64,000 bases of DNA from Nostoc linckia NIES-25 (GTDB lineage: Bacteria; Cyanobacteriota; Cyanobacteriia; Cyanobacteriales; Nostocaceae): positions 806,001 through 870,000 of the forward strand of contig NZ_AP018222.1 of NCBI RefSeq assembly GCF_002368035.1, in the 5' to 3' direction. The number at the start of each line of letters is the position of its first letter. Position 1 is the stretch's first letter. The translations under genes were made by a program, and so were the position numbers. Under the pieces are notes generated by a model. It did no database searches. It had not been told where the DNA came from and was given only the letters and a program-made list of their open reading frames with translations. This document shows positions 8,627 through 17,747 of the stretch, piece by piece.

Positions 8627-9988
8627 ATGGTTATGTTCGATCTAAATCCAAGACAAGCGCTTGGACGGATACTTTCTGCATCGCTAGTTGGTTTGAGCGT
8701 CTCAGTTACTAGTTTGATATCTTTAGAGGTTGTTCCCAAAGCAGTGTTAGCTGACCCCCCTGCTGCGTCTGTTAATACTAAGGTGAACGTGCCTAGTACA
8801 ATGAGATATTCGCCCTTTAATACTAACCGTTATTTGAAGGTGCCGCCTAAATTCTCCATCTCTGTTTATACTCGCATTCCAAAAGCTCGCTTTTTGGCAG
8901 TTGCTCCCAATGGCGATCTTTTAGTGTCACAGCCGTCTACCGGTAAAGTGTTAATTGTCCGGCCAAATGGCAGCAAAGACCCAATTATTTCTAACTTTGT
9001 GGTGGGTCTACGCAGACCACACGACATTGTATTTCATAAGATTGACAGCACCACATACGTTTATATCTCTGAGACTCATCAAATTAATCGTTTCACCTAT
9101 ACCTATGGAGACCGAATTGCCAAAAATCGTCAAATTGTTGTAACTGGTTTGCCAGACAGCAGCACAAGCGAACTCAAAGGGGCATATGGTCACGAACTGA
9201 AAAATATTGCACTTGATGGCAACCACAAACTGTACGTGTCAATCGCCTCTACATGCAATGCTTGTGTGTCAGATACTGTCAGTAACCCAAAACGTGGTGC
9301 GATTTACCAGTACAACGCTAATGGAACCAATCGACGCCTTTTTGCCCAAGGTTTACGTAATGCCGAAGGATTAGCATTCTTACCTAATACAAATGACCTT
9401 TGGGTAACTGGTAATAATCGAGATAACATCAAATATCCCTTCAAAGATAATACTGGCAATTACGGTAAGCTGATCCCGTCTTATGTAGACAACCACCCAC
9501 CAGAAGTATTTACGCGAGTTCGAGATGGTGGTAACTATGGTTGGCCATTCTGCAATTCCAATCCTGATACGTCAAGCGGTCTGAATAATATGCCGTTAGA
9601 TCGAGACTATCAGTTCAATTCTGATGGACACGTTAATTGCTATGCAATGGACAAGATCAGCAAGGGTATCCAAGCCCATTCAGCGCCCTTGGGACTAACA
9701 TTCTTACAAAATACTAACTTTCTTGGCTCGTACTCAAATGGGGTAGTGGTGGGGCTGCATGGTTCATGGAATCGGCAGAAGAAAACAGGCTACAAAGTAG
9801 CTTACTTTCCCTGGAACAGCACAACAAAGGCTCCAGGGAATCAGATAGATTTAGTCAGCGGTTGGCTAATTCCAGGAACAGAACAAATTTGGGGGAAACC
9901 GGTGGATATGGCAGTCGATAAGCAAGGTAATTTGTTTATTTCGGATGACTACAGCGGTACCATCTATAAGCTTTCTTACACACCATAA
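8627..9988 (+). CDS. Secreted PQQ-type sugar (sorbosone) dehydrogenase-like beta-propeller
   Basis: I prefer the ATG at 8627 (or 8633) over the ORF start at 8594, because it places a basic N-terminus and a hydrophobic signal sequence (about residues 10-40, ending ALAD-like at VLADPP) at the start. The mature part shows propeller-blade motifs of the glucose/sorbosone dehydrogenase family: GLRRPHDIVF, GLRNAEGLAF, GGNYGWPFC and LHGSWNR. Family members oxidise sugars with PQQ in the periplasm, but many cyanobacterial ones have no tested substrate. It is a single gene ending at a shared bidirectional terminator. Confidence 0.82.
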   Translation: MVMFDLNPRQALGRILSASLVGLSVSVTSLISLEVVPKAVLADPPAASVNTKVNVPSTMRYSPFNTNRYLKVPPKFSISVYTRIPKARFLAVAPNGDLLVSQPSTGKVLIVRPNGSKDPIISNFVVGLRRPHDIVFHKIDSTTYVYISETHQINRFTYTYGDRIAKNRQIVVTGLPDSSTSELKGAYGHELKNIALDGNHKLYVSIASTCNACVSDTVSNPKRGAIYQYNANGTNRRLFAQGLRNAEGLAFLPNTNDLWVTGNNRDNIKYPFKDNTGNYGKLIPSYVDNHPPEVFTRVRDGGNYGWPFCNSNPDTSSGLNNMPLDRDYQFNSDGHVNCYAMDKISKGIQAHSAPLGLTFLQNTNFLGSYSNGVVVGLHGSWNRQKKTGYKVAYFPWNSTTKAPGNQIDLVSGWLIPGTEQIWGKPVDMAVDKQGNLFISDDYSGTIYKLSYTP

Positions 9989-10150
9989 CTACAGGTTCAG
10001 GTCTACAGTAGCCTTAGTTTTACTGGAGTTTCCCAGTTATTTCCTACAACTCCAAGAGTATACAAAACCACCTTCGTTAGCTTAAAAATTGTTAGGAATG
10101 ACAGTATTAGTTGATTAAGTAACGAAGCTACCTGTACCGCTTTTGGCTGA

Positions 10151-10206
10151 CAAAAAACGTCTTATATACCCTTTATCTACAAATGGGCATATAAGGCGCT
10201 TTTTTT
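10151..10206. terminator. Bidirectional rho-independent terminator
   Basis: A 14-bp stem with two G-U pairs (10158-10171 with 10185-10198) is flanked by an A-run on the left and a T-run on the right. It can stop transcription from both converging genes. Confidence 0.8.
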
Positions 10207-10215
10207 GGCTGGCAA

Positions 10216-11181
10216 TTAACTCGCAACGCTAATCGCAATTTTCCCCACTGCACGCCCAGTTTCGCTATAACTATGAGCCGCAGCTAATTCTTGTAAGGGA
10301 AATGTGCGTTGGCGCAGCCCGTCGTAGACATCGATGACTGCACGAATTTTACCAGCTTCAATCAATTCTTTGAGATAAGCCAAGTCTTTGGCATTGGGTT
10401 TTTCTAACACCAATTTTGATTTTTGACCGGGAATAAACGCCGTTAAGACGCTCTGGACAACACTTTCCGGACTGGGTAGGGTGCTGAGATAAATACCGTT
10501 GGGTTTGAGGACTTTTTTGGTTTGAGAGAGCGATCGCTTACCCACTGCATCAAAAATAATATCGTACTGTGTTGTATCATCAGTAAAATCTTGCCGCGTA
10601 TAATCGATCGCGCGGTCTGCTCCCAAAGATTTCACCAAATCCAAATTTTTAGAACTGCTAACTCCCGCCACCACTGCGCCTAAAGCCTTAGCAATTTGCA
10701 CTGCAAAACTGCCTACACCACCAGCAGCACCGTTAATTAAAACATTTTGCCCTGTTTGAATATTTCCCCCATCTCGCAGCGCTTGTAGAGCTGTAAGTGC
10801 TGCTAGAGGTACAGCCGCGGCTTCTTCATAAGACAAATTCGTTGGCTTGAGTACCGCCAAGTTTTCTCTTATAGCGGCAAATTCAGCATAACCGCCTCCA
10901 GGGAAACTAGTACTGCCATAAATAGCATCTCCTGGTTTAAAACGCGTGACTTGGGAACCAACTTCTACCACATCTCCCGCCACATCAAACCCTAAAATCT
11001 TCGGGAATTTGCTCCCCGTAAGCAGACTCAACATTCCTTGGCGGATTTTCCAATCAACTGGGTTAACGCTACTAGCACGCACTTTCACAAGTATCTGCGT
11101 TGGCTCAATTTTCGGCTGTTCTACATCTTCATACTGCAACACTTGGGCGTCGCCATACCGACGGATAACCACTGCTTTCAT
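10216..11181 (-). CDS. Zinc-independent medium-chain dehydrogenase (quinone oxidoreductase-like)
   Basis: 321 residues, the usual length for the quinone-oxidoreductase branch of medium-chain dehydrogenases. An N-terminal GroES-like domain contains SSVNPVDWKIR and LGFDVAGDVVEVG. A Rossmann domain follows with the nucleotide-binding motif GAAGGVGSFAVQIAK (about residues 150-164). The structural and catalytic zinc ligands of true alcohol dehydrogenases are not apparent. It probably reduces an enone or quinone with NADPH; the substrate is unknown. It converges on the 8627 gene and is read away from xisHI. A decayed paralogous fragment lies at 8286-8356. Confidence 0.88.
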   Translation of the reverse strand: MKAVVIRRYGDAQVLQYEDVEQPKIEPTQILVKVRASSVNPVDWKIRQGMLSLLTGSKFPKILGFDVAGDVVEVGSQVTRFKPGDAIYGSTSFPGGGYAEFAAIRENLAVLKPTNLSYEEAAAVPLAALTALQALRDGGNIQTGQNVLINGAAGGVGSFAVQIAKALGAVVAGVSSSKNLDLVKSLGADRAIDYTRQDFTDDTTQYDIIFDAVGKRSLSQTKKVLKPNGIYLSTLPSPESVVQSVLTAFIPGQKSKLVLEKPNAKDLAYLKELIEAGKIRAVIDVYDGLRQRTFPLQELAAAHSYSETGRAVGKIAISVAS

Positions 11182-11324
11182 ATGATTTCTCCTGCTACCC
11201 TGTTTGGCTGAATGAACTTAAACAGCTTATGACTACAGTGTAGCGATGTACGGAATTTAAGGAAGGCTATAGCCGCCCTCAGAGATTCCCTAAAATAAAA
11301 ATATCAGTCTAAAACTGCACTTGT

Positions 11325-11747
11325 ATGCCAGCTAAAGACATTTATCACAACACTGTTAAAAATGCTTTGATTAAAGACAATTGGGCAATTACTCACGATC
11401 CACTTACTTTGAAGTTTGGTAAAAAAGATTTGTATGTTGATTTAGGTGCTAGACAGTTATTGGCAGCACAAAAAGCAGAATCAAAAATTGCAGTTGAAAT
11501 CAAAAGCTTTACTGGCAGATCGGATATTGATGATTTAGAAAAAGCCTTGGGTCAGTATATTTTATATCAGGATATACTGGTGGAATTAGAGCCAGAGCGA
11601 GTGCTATATCTAGCAATGCCTAACACGGTTTTTGATGATTTATTTGAAGAACCTATTGGCAAACTATTACTGAGAAATCGCCGTTTAAAGCTGATTACAT
11701 TCGATCCAAAACAGGAGGCCATAAAACAATGGATTGTACCCAATTAG
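11325..11747 (+). CDS. xisH: XisH family protein (fdxN-element excision controlling factor)
   Basis: 140 residues with the XisH signature: MPAKDIYHNTVKNALIKD, LKFGKKDLYVDLGAR and KIAVEIKSFTG. Asp39, Glu58 and Lys60 are spaced like the D...ExK core of PD-(D/E)XK nuclease folds. In Anabaena PCC 7120 XisH and XisI are needed with XisF for excision of the fdxN element. Here fdxN is intact and no xisF is in the window, so this pair may have a different role. XisHI pairs are common in cyanobacteria away from excision elements. It overlaps xisI by 19 bp. Confidence 0.9.
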   Translation: MPAKDIYHNTVKNALIKDNWAITHDPLTLKFGKKDLYVDLGARQLLAAQKAESKIAVEIKSFTGRSDIDDLEKALGQYILYQDILVELEPERVLYLAMPNTVFDDLFEEPIGKLLLRNRRLKLITFDPKQEAIKQWIVPN

Positions 11748-12070
11748 ACCATTACCGCCAGGTCATTGAAACTGTTCTCAGTGAATATGCTTCACTACCT
11801 TATTCTTATGCAGATATTCAATCAGAAGTAGTATTCGATCGCACCCGCGATCGCTATTTGTGGATGGATTTAGGTTGGGATGGGGAACATCGCGTTCATG
11901 GCTGTTTGGTTCATATTGACCTGATTGATGGCAAAATCTGGATTCAACGAGATGGTACAGAAGAAGGCATCGCCGCTGATTTAGAACGGGCTGGAATTCC
12001 AAAAGAACATATTGTTCTAGGGTTTCGTCCGCCGGAAATCAGACCTTATACAGGCTATGCAATTGCTTGA
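11729..12070 (+). CDS. xisI: XisI family protein (fdxN-element excision controlling factor)
   Basis: 113 residues with the XisI family pattern: a helical start (DHYRQVIETVLSEYA), RDRYLWMDLGW, HRVHGCLVHIDLIDGKIWIQ and the C-terminal IVLGFRPPEIRPYTG. XisI is the obligate partner of XisH; the 19-bp overlap makes co-translation likely. The start at 11729 gives the normal family length. It is the last gene before the long nifB leader. No mechanism for XisI is established; its small alpha/beta fold suggests a regulatory or inhibitory partner for XisH, which is inference. Confidence 0.9.
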   Translation: MDCTQLDHYRQVIETVLSEYASLPYSYADIQSEVVFDRTRDRYLWMDLGWDGEHRVHGCLVHIDLIDGKIWIQRDGTEEGIAADLERAGIPKEHIVLGFRPPEIRPYTGYAIA

Positions 12071-13100
12071 GAAACGATACAAAAGTTTGTAGCGAACAAT
12101 TAAGAAAATTTATTGCGATCGCCAAGTCATGTTAAATTGAAGTAGATTGTTTTCTTGAAACACAAAATTCACCAGGCGCAACAACAAGTTTCCTCCCATC
12201 TCCTCATACTCAGAATCAAAAACAAGGAGGTAAAAGTTAAAATTTTTGCAAAATATGTGCATCAAGACATCAATTTTGACGAGGCTGTATGCCTTACCAG
12301 CTAAAACTTAGAAGCCTAATTGCATATCATTGCCAAAGTAAAAGTTAAAAAAATATGAATTGCATTTTTAGCTGAAAAAAAATGATATGTTGGATACAGA
12401 ATTGAATTTCGCACGTATCTGGAGTAGTACGACATAGCCTGCTCCAGTTTTTCCCCCAAATCCCTTGCTATTTGTTGCTTTTGGCTGGATTTGAGGGCAA
12501 TCTGAGTACACATTTAAATAACCCAAATCCAGTTTCAAGTGAATTAAAATCCTTGCTGGAAGCGAGTTTTGACTGAGTACAAAGAAATCCTGAACCCCCA
12601 TCTCTAAACACTAGAACCCCAACCAAAAAATACTAGAACCCCTACCCGAAAAAATTTTTTTTAATTCTTGTAACTCTCAAAGAATTAGGATTTTTCCTAT
12701 TTGAGTACAAGCTTAATAAATCCAATAAATTCTATCCTAGATAGACGCGTCGCCTGGGTCAAACAAGGCTGATATAAATCTTATATCGCCAATTACTTAA
12801 CGCTCCTACACAAAAGCGCAGCGAAGAGTAAGTGGAGGGATGACATAGCACCGTGCCCCAAGTGAATAGAAGTCGTGGCTCAACGCACAATTCTCCCAAG
12901 AACCGAACGTTGACACACACCAGCCCAAAATCAAAGCCCAAAATCAAATATCTACCGCCTGCCCTACTTGATAACAAGTCGCCCTCACGAGTGCGTTTGC
13001 AGGCAGCGTGCAAGCCACGACTTCAATTTCCGGGCATAGAGAGTAGCCACTGCATCTCCCACAGTGGCAGCCAAGTCCACCGATCCTTTTGCGAAATTCA
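12071..13100. other. Long noncoding region upstream of nifB
   Basis: About 1 kb without a convincing gene. The left part is AT-rich with A/T tracts; the right part (about 12740-13080) is GC-richer. This is where the nifB promoter and a leader must lie. I found no GTAN8TAC NtcA site in it by eye. Short open frames here lack ribosome sites and family resemblance. Confidence 0.5.
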
Positions 13101-14546
13101 ATGACATTACCGTCTACACAACTCGTCACCTCCAACGCTACGGACTCGACAACCCAAGCAAAATCCGGTGGTTGCGGCTGCGATAGCAGTACCACCGTGG
13201 AAATGGACGAAAAACTCCAAGAGCGCATTGCCAAACATCCCTGCTACAGCGAAGACGCCCATCACCACTACGCGCGGATGCACGTTGCAGTTGCTCCAGC
13301 TTGTAACATTCAATGCAACTATTGCAACCGCAAATATGATTGTGCTAACGAAAGCCGTCCTGGAGTAGTTAGCGAGTTGCTGACACCAGAAGAAGCAGCA
13401 CACAAAGCCTTGGTAATTGGAGGCAAGATTCCTCAAATGACAGTTGTGGGAATTGCCGGCCCTGGCGACCCATTAGCGAACCCAGACAAGACATTCCGCA
13501 CATTTGAGTTGATTGCCGAGCAAGCACCAGACATCAAACTTTGTTTATCTACCAATGGTTTAATGCTGCCCGACTACATCGATCGCATTAAACAATTAAA
13601 TATAGATCACGTCACGATCACCATTAACATGGTAGATCCAGAGATCGGTGCTAAGATTTATCCTTGGGTTCACTACAAGCGCAGGCGTTACAGAGGCATT
13701 GAAGGCGCAAGAATTCTCCACGAAAGACAAATGGAAGGATTGCAAGCCCTCAAAGAAGCTGACATTTTGTGCAAAGTCAACTCTGTGATGATTCCTGGAA
13801 TCAATGACCATCACCTAGTTGAAGTGAATCGAGTCATTCGTGAAAAAGGTGCATTCCTGCACAACATCATGCCATTGATTTCTGCACCGGAACATGGCAC
13901 ACACTTTGGTTTAACCGGTCAACGCGGCCCTACACCCAAAGAACTCAAAGAAGTTCAAGACAACTGCTCTGGTAACATGAAAATGATGCGTCACTGTCGC
14001 CAGTGTCGCGCCGATGCAGTCGGATTATTAGGAGAAGACCGCAGCCAGGAATTTTCCAAAGATAAATTCTTGGAAATGACTCCAGAATATGACGTAGAAC
14101 AACGCGCTAGCGTTCATGAAGGCATTGAGAAGTTTAAAGAAGAAATTAAAGTAGCCAAAGAGAAGGCGCTAGCCGGCAAGAAATTTGCCAACAATCCTAA
14201 AATCTTAGTTGCAGTAGCAACCAAAGGCGGCGGATTGGTTAACCAGCACTTCGGCCATGCTAAAGAATTCCAAATTTACGAAGTGGATGGTAATGAAGTT
14301 CGCTTTATCAGTCATCGCAAAATAGACCAATATTGCCAAGGTGGATACGGCGAAGATGCTTCGTTTGAGTATATTATGAAAGCGATCGCAGATTGCAAGG
14401 CAGTTTTAGTTTCCAAAATTGGTAACTGCCCCAAAGAAAAATTGCAAGAAGCCGATATACAGACTGTTGAAGCTTACGACGTAATTGAGAAGGTTGCTTT
14501 GGAGTTTTACGAACAATACGTAAAGGAATTAGGGAATAGGGAATAG
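13101..14546 (+). CDS. nifB: NifB, FeMo-cofactor precursor (NifB-co) synthase
   Basis: A radical-SAM enzyme that builds the 8Fe-9S-C core of the nitrogenase cofactor. I chose the ATG at 13101 over an upstream TTG at 13089. The SAM-cluster motif CNIQCNYC gives C68, C72 and C75, and a conserved HPCYSEDAHHHYARMH segment precedes it. AGPGDPLANP is the SAM-binding region. A NifX-like C-terminal domain (about 375-481) starts at ILVAVATKGGG and includes NQHFGHA. The final GNRE residues and the stop are encoded by the downstream heptamer repeat. First gene of the nif cluster. Confidence 0.98.
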   Translation: MTLPSTQLVTSNATDSTTQAKSGGCGCDSSTTVEMDEKLQERIAKHPCYSEDAHHHYARMHVAVAPACNIQCNYCNRKYDCANESRPGVVSELLTPEEAAHKALVIGGKIPQMTVVGIAGPGDPLANPDKTFRTFELIAEQAPDIKLCLSTNGLMLPDYIDRIKQLNIDHVTITINMVDPEIGAKIYPWVHYKRRRYRGIEGARILHERQMEGLQALKEADILCKVNSVMIPGINDHHLVEVNRVIREKGAFLHNIMPLISAPEHGTHFGLTGQRGPTPKELKEVQDNCSGNMKMMRHCRQCRADAVGLLGEDRSQEFSKDKFLEMTPEYDVEQRASVHEGIEKFKEEIKVAKEKALAGKKFANNPKILVAVATKGGGLVNQHFGHAKEFQIYEVDGNEVRFISHRKIDQYCQGGYGEDASFEYIMKAIADCKAVLVSKIGNCPKEKLQEADIQTVEAYDVIEKVALEFYEQYVKELGNRE

Positions 14547-14690
14547 GGAATAGGGAGTAGGGGAAGATAACAGAGATGAGCGAGTCTGGGGAGATTATAA
14601 AAAAGCCTCCTACCCTTCCCACCCCTCCCACACTCCCACACTCCCCACTCCCTACTCACCACTCCCCACTCCCCATCCTCAAAAAGGAGA
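14530..14690. repeat. Heptamer repeat pair between nifB and fdxN
   Basis: A G-rich run of AGGGAAT-type heptamers (14530-14565) faces a C-rich run of CACTCCC-type heptamers (14606-14683). The two can fold into a long imperfect hairpin. The left run contains the nifB stop codon. Confidence 0.75.
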
Positions 14691-14696
14691 ATAATC

Positions 14697-15050
14697 ATGG
14701 CTTACAAAATTACTAGCCAATGTATTTCCTGTGATTTGTGTCTGTCTGTATGTCCTACCGGTGCAATCAAAATAGTTGATGGTAATCGCTGGATCGATCC
14801 CGAACTTTGCACAAACTGTACTGGTACCATTCATACAGTGCCTCAGTGTAAAGCTGGTTGTCCCACCTGTGACGGTTGCGTGAAACAGCCTGCTGATTAT
14901 TGGGAAGGCTGGTTTGCCAATTACAATCGCGTCCTTGGAAAATTAACTAATAAACAAGATTACTGGGAACGTTGGTTTAACTGTTATTCACAGAAATACT
15001 CTGAACAATTACAAAAACGTCAACCCCGAACAATGAGAATAGAAGCCTAA
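14697..15050 (+). CDS. fdxN: FdxN, bacterial-type 2[4Fe-4S] ferredoxin
   Basis: 117 residues. The first cluster motif is CISCDLCLSVCP and the second starts CTNC and continues after an insertion to CKAGCPTCDGC. This spacing is typical of nif-cluster FdxN, which is thought to carry electrons to nitrogenase or to cofactor synthesis. The start follows an AAGGAGA ribosome site. In Anabaena PCC 7120 a 55-kb element interrupts this gene in vegetative cells; here the reading frame is complete and uninterrupted. Confidence 0.95.
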   Translation: MAYKITSQCISCDLCLSVCPTGAIKIVDGNRWIDPELCTNCTGTIHTVPQCKAGCPTCDGCVKQPADYWEGWFANYNRVLGKLTNKQDYWERWFNCYSQKYSEQLQKRQPRTMRIEA

Positions 15051-15056
15051 TAAGAT

Positions 15057-15135
15057 AATTCGTAATTCGTAATTAGTAATTCGTAATGGAAAATTCAACT
15101 CAAAAATTACGAATTGCTGAAGCTTAAAAAATTAC
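15057..15135. repeat. AATTCGT/ATTACGA heptamer repeats between fdxN and nifS
   Basis: Several copies of AATTCGT on the left face ATTACGA copies on the right, giving hairpin potential. An 18-base unit AAAAATTACGAATTGCTG recurs at about 15104 and 15128. Confidence 0.7.
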
Positions 15136-15184
15136 GAATTGCTGAAGCTTAAAAGTAAAGGGCAATGGAGCAAAGGAATCTTGT

Positions 15185-15226
15185 ACAGACGCGATTCATC
15201 GCGTCTCCCGATTCATCGCGTCTCCT
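15185..15226. repeat. GACGCGATTCATCGCGTC palindrome
   Basis: A dispersed palindrome with a partial second arm. Related copies occur near 770, 2145 and 58455. Confidence 0.75.
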
Positions 15227-15265
15227 AACTCCTAACTAAATTATTCTGATATCAAATTACAAACA

Positions 15266-16471
15266 ATGCAAAATAACTGCATCTATCTCGATAATAATGC
15301 TACTACCAAGGTAGACCCGCAAGTTGTAGAGGCAATGCTGCCTTACCTGACAGACTTTTATGGCAATCCCTCTAGTATGCATACCTTTGGCGGACAACTT
15401 GCCAAAGGCGTGAAAACAGCCAGAGAACAACTTGCTGCCTTATTGGGAGCTGATGAGTCAGAAATTGTCTACACCAGCTGCGGAACTGAGGGAGATAACG
15501 CCGCGATTCGCGCTGCATTGTTGGCGCAGCCAGAAAAGCGACACATCATCACCACTCAAGTCGAACATCCAGCAGTACTGAATGTCTGCAAACAATTGGA
15601 AACCCAAGGCTACAACGTTACCTACCTTTCGGTAAACGATCGAGGGCAGTTAGATCTCAATGAACTAGAAGCTTCCTTGACTGGTAACACAGCGTTGGTA
15701 ACAATTATGTACGCCAACAACGAAACCGGTACGGTTTTCCCAATTGAGCAGATTGGGTTACGAGTGAAAGAGCATGGCGCTCTCTTCCACGTTGATGCGG
15801 TGCAAGCAGTGGGTAAAATTCCCATGAACATGAAGACTAGCACCATCGATATATTAACCCTGTCTGGTCACAAGCTACACGCACCCAAGGGAATTGGTGC
15901 TTTGTATATCCGACGTGGGGTGAGATTCCGTCCTTTGCTGCTTGGCGGACACCAAGAACGCGGACGCAGGGCGGGAACAGAGAATGTTCCAGGAATTATC
16001 GGCTTAGGCAAAGCTGCGGAACTAGAACTGTTACACTTGGAAGAAGCGACAAAAAGAGAAAGAAGGCTGCGCGATCGCCTAGAACAAACTTTACTCGCCA
16101 CCATTCCCGATTGTGTAGTTAACGGTGACCCTACGCAGAGATTACCCAACACCACTAATATTGGCTTCAAGTACATCGAAGGTGAAGCAATTCTACTGTT
16201 ATTGAACAAATTCGGTATCTGTGCCTCATCTGGTTCTGCCTGTACCTCCGGTTCCCTGGAACCTTCCCACGTCCTCCGGGCAATGGGCTTACCCTACACT
16301 ACCTTGCATGGTTCCATCCGCTTCAGCCTTTCTCGCTACACCACAGAAGCTGAAATCGACCAAGTTATAGAAGTCATGCCCGGTATTGTAGAACGTCTAC
16401 GTGCCCTCTCACCCTTCAAAAATGACGACGCAGGTTGGTTGCAAGGACAGTCATTAGTCACTAGTCATTAG
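15266..16471 (+). CDS. nifS: NifS, cysteine desulfurase
   Basis: A PLP enzyme that releases sulfur from cysteine for nitrogenase Fe-S clusters. The sequence shows YLDNNATTKVDP at the N-terminus, the PLP lysine in SGHKLHAPKG (Lys203) and the catalytic loop SSGSACTSGS with Cys326. Length is 401 residues, normal for NifS. It precedes its scaffold partner nifU by 92 bp. The last residues (SLVTSH) and the stop come from a TCATTAG heptamer repeat, so the natural end has been replaced or extended by repeat DNA. Confidence 0.97.
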   Translation: MQNNCIYLDNNATTKVDPQVVEAMLPYLTDFYGNPSSMHTFGGQLAKGVKTAREQLAALLGADESEIVYTSCGTEGDNAAIRAALLAQPEKRHIITTQVEHPAVLNVCKQLETQGYNVTYLSVNDRGQLDLNELEASLTGNTALVTIMYANNETGTVFPIEQIGLRVKEHGALFHVDAVQAVGKIPMNMKTSTIDILTLSGHKLHAPKGIGALYIRRGVRFRPLLLGGHQERGRRAGTENVPGIIGLGKAAELELLHLEEATKRERRLRDRLEQTLLATIPDCVVNGDPTQRLPNTTNIGFKYIEGEAILLLLNKFGICASSGSACTSGSLEPSHVLRAMGLPYTTLHGSIRFSLSRYTTEAEIDQVIEVMPGIVERLRALSPFKNDDAGWLQGQSLVTSH

Positions 16472-16558
16472 TCATTGGTCATTAGTCATTGCTAACTGAC
16501 TAATGACAAAGGACAAATGACGAAAGACAAATGACAAATGACAAATGACAAAGGATAA
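16451..16558. repeat. GTCATTA/AATGACA heptamer repeat pair between nifS and nifU
   Basis: GTCATTA-type repeats (16451-16490) face AATGACA-type repeats (16500-16553); they are near-complements and can pair into a hairpin. The left run contains the nifS stop codon. Confidence 0.8.
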
Positions 16559-16563
16559 AAGTT

Positions 16564-17463
16564 ATGTGGGACTACACAGATAAAGTATTAGAACTGTTTT
16601 ACAATCCCCAAAACCAGGGAGAAATTGAAGAAGTCAGCGAACCTGGTGTTAAGGTTGCAACGGGCGAAGTCGGTAGCATTGCTTGTGGTGATGCTCTGAG
16701 ATTGCACCTGAAAGTTGAAGTAGAATCTGATAAGATTCTGGATGCGCGGTTTCAAACCTTTGGCTGCACAAGTGCGATCGCTTCTTCTAGTGCATTAACC
16801 GAAATGGTCAAAGGTTTGACTTTAGATGAAGCTTTGAAAGTGTCCAACAAAGACATTGCAGATTACTTGGGTGGTTTACCAGAAGCCAAGATGCACTGTT
16901 CTGTTATGGGACAAGAAGCCTTAGAAGCAGCAATCTATAATTATCGTGGCATTCCTTTAGATAGCCATGATGACGATGATGAAGGCGCATTAGTTTGTAG
17001 TTGTTTTGGTATTAGCGAATCTAAGATTCGTCGCGTGATTTTAGAAAATAATCTCACTGATGCCGAACAAGTAACAAATTATGTAAAAGCTGGTGGCGGA
17101 TGCGGTTCCTGTCTGGCGAATATTGATGATATTATTAAATCAGTAAGACAAGAAGCAACCGCACCGGATCTCAACAATTACGGCGTCAAAGTTGCCACAG
17201 AAATTGTAACTTCTAAGGAGCGATCGCTAACCAACGTCCAAAAGATTGCCCTCATTCAAAAAGTTCTCGACGAAGAAGTTAGACCCGTTCTAATTGCAGA
17301 CGGAGGAGATGTAGAACTGTATGATGTAGAAGGCGATCGCGTGAAAGTGATTCTGCAAGGTGCTTGTGGTTCTTGTTCTAGTAGCACAGCAACTTTGAAA
17401 ATTGCGATCGAAGCCAGATTACAAGATCGTGTCAGCAAAAACCTTGTAGTCGAAGCAGTTTAA
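16564..17463 (+). CDS. nifU: NifU, Fe-S cluster scaffold
   Basis: 299 residues in three domains. The N-terminal IscU-like scaffold has C41, C68 and C112. A central [2Fe-2S] domain has C145, C147, C180 and C183 (VCSCFG and GCGSC). The C-terminal Nfu-like domain carries CGSC at 268-271. NifU receives sulfur from NifS and passes clusters to nitrogenase proteins. All expected cysteines are present. An acidic DDDDE linker separates the first two domains. Confidence 0.98.
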   Translation: MWDYTDKVLELFYNPQNQGEIEEVSEPGVKVATGEVGSIACGDALRLHLKVEVESDKILDARFQTFGCTSAIASSSALTEMVKGLTLDEALKVSNKDIADYLGGLPEAKMHCSVMGQEALEAAIYNYRGIPLDSHDDDDEGALVCSCFGISESKIRRVILENNLTDAEQVTNYVKAGGGCGSCLANIDDIIKSVRQEATAPDLNNYGVKVATEIVTSKERSLTNVQKIALIQKVLDEEVRPVLIADGGDVELYDVEGDRVKVILQGACGSCSSSTATLKIAIEARLQDRVSKNLVVEAV

Positions 17464-17470
17464 AAATTCC

Positions 17471-17655
17471 TGTAGAGCTTACGTACTCTACAAATACGCC
17501 CGAATAAGCCTCAGCTAAGAACAGAAAGTAGGATTTGAATTGAATAATTGTCTCCACTCAATGTTTCATACCAATTCGTCAAAAGAAAGCTACAGATTGA
17601 AACCAAATCTTACTTTCTTAATTACGAATTACGAATTACGAATTACGAATTGGTA
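17471..17655. repeat. Palindrome and ATTACGA heptamers between nifU and glbN
   Basis: A TGTAGAG...CTCTACA hairpin (17471-17492) follows nifU. Further on, ACCAATTCGT (from 17570) faces a run of ATTACGA heptamers ending in AATTGGT (17620-17655), again allowing a long-range stem. Confidence 0.7.
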
Positions 17656-17747
17656 TCAGTCCTACTCACAACCCACAGCATATAGGCAAAAGTCTTAAGC
17701 GCCTAATTGCAAATTCCGTCATTCAACTCGCTTCAAAGGAGACAAAC

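Noticed and set aside
12410..12430. GTA...TAC pattern as an NtcA site before nifB
   Set aside because: The spacer is 10 bases, not the 8 expected, and the position is about 670 bp from nifB.
12316..12601. Two minus-strand frames upstream of nifB
   Set aside because: Composition is unlike protein, they overlap each other and no ribosome site is seen.
12853..13104. 83-codon frame overlapping the nifB start
   Set aside because: Low-complexity Ser/Pro/Lys composition and overlap with the nifB start region.
14697..15050. fdxN element inside fdxN
   Set aside because: The ferredoxin frame is complete with both cluster motifs, so nothing interrupts it.
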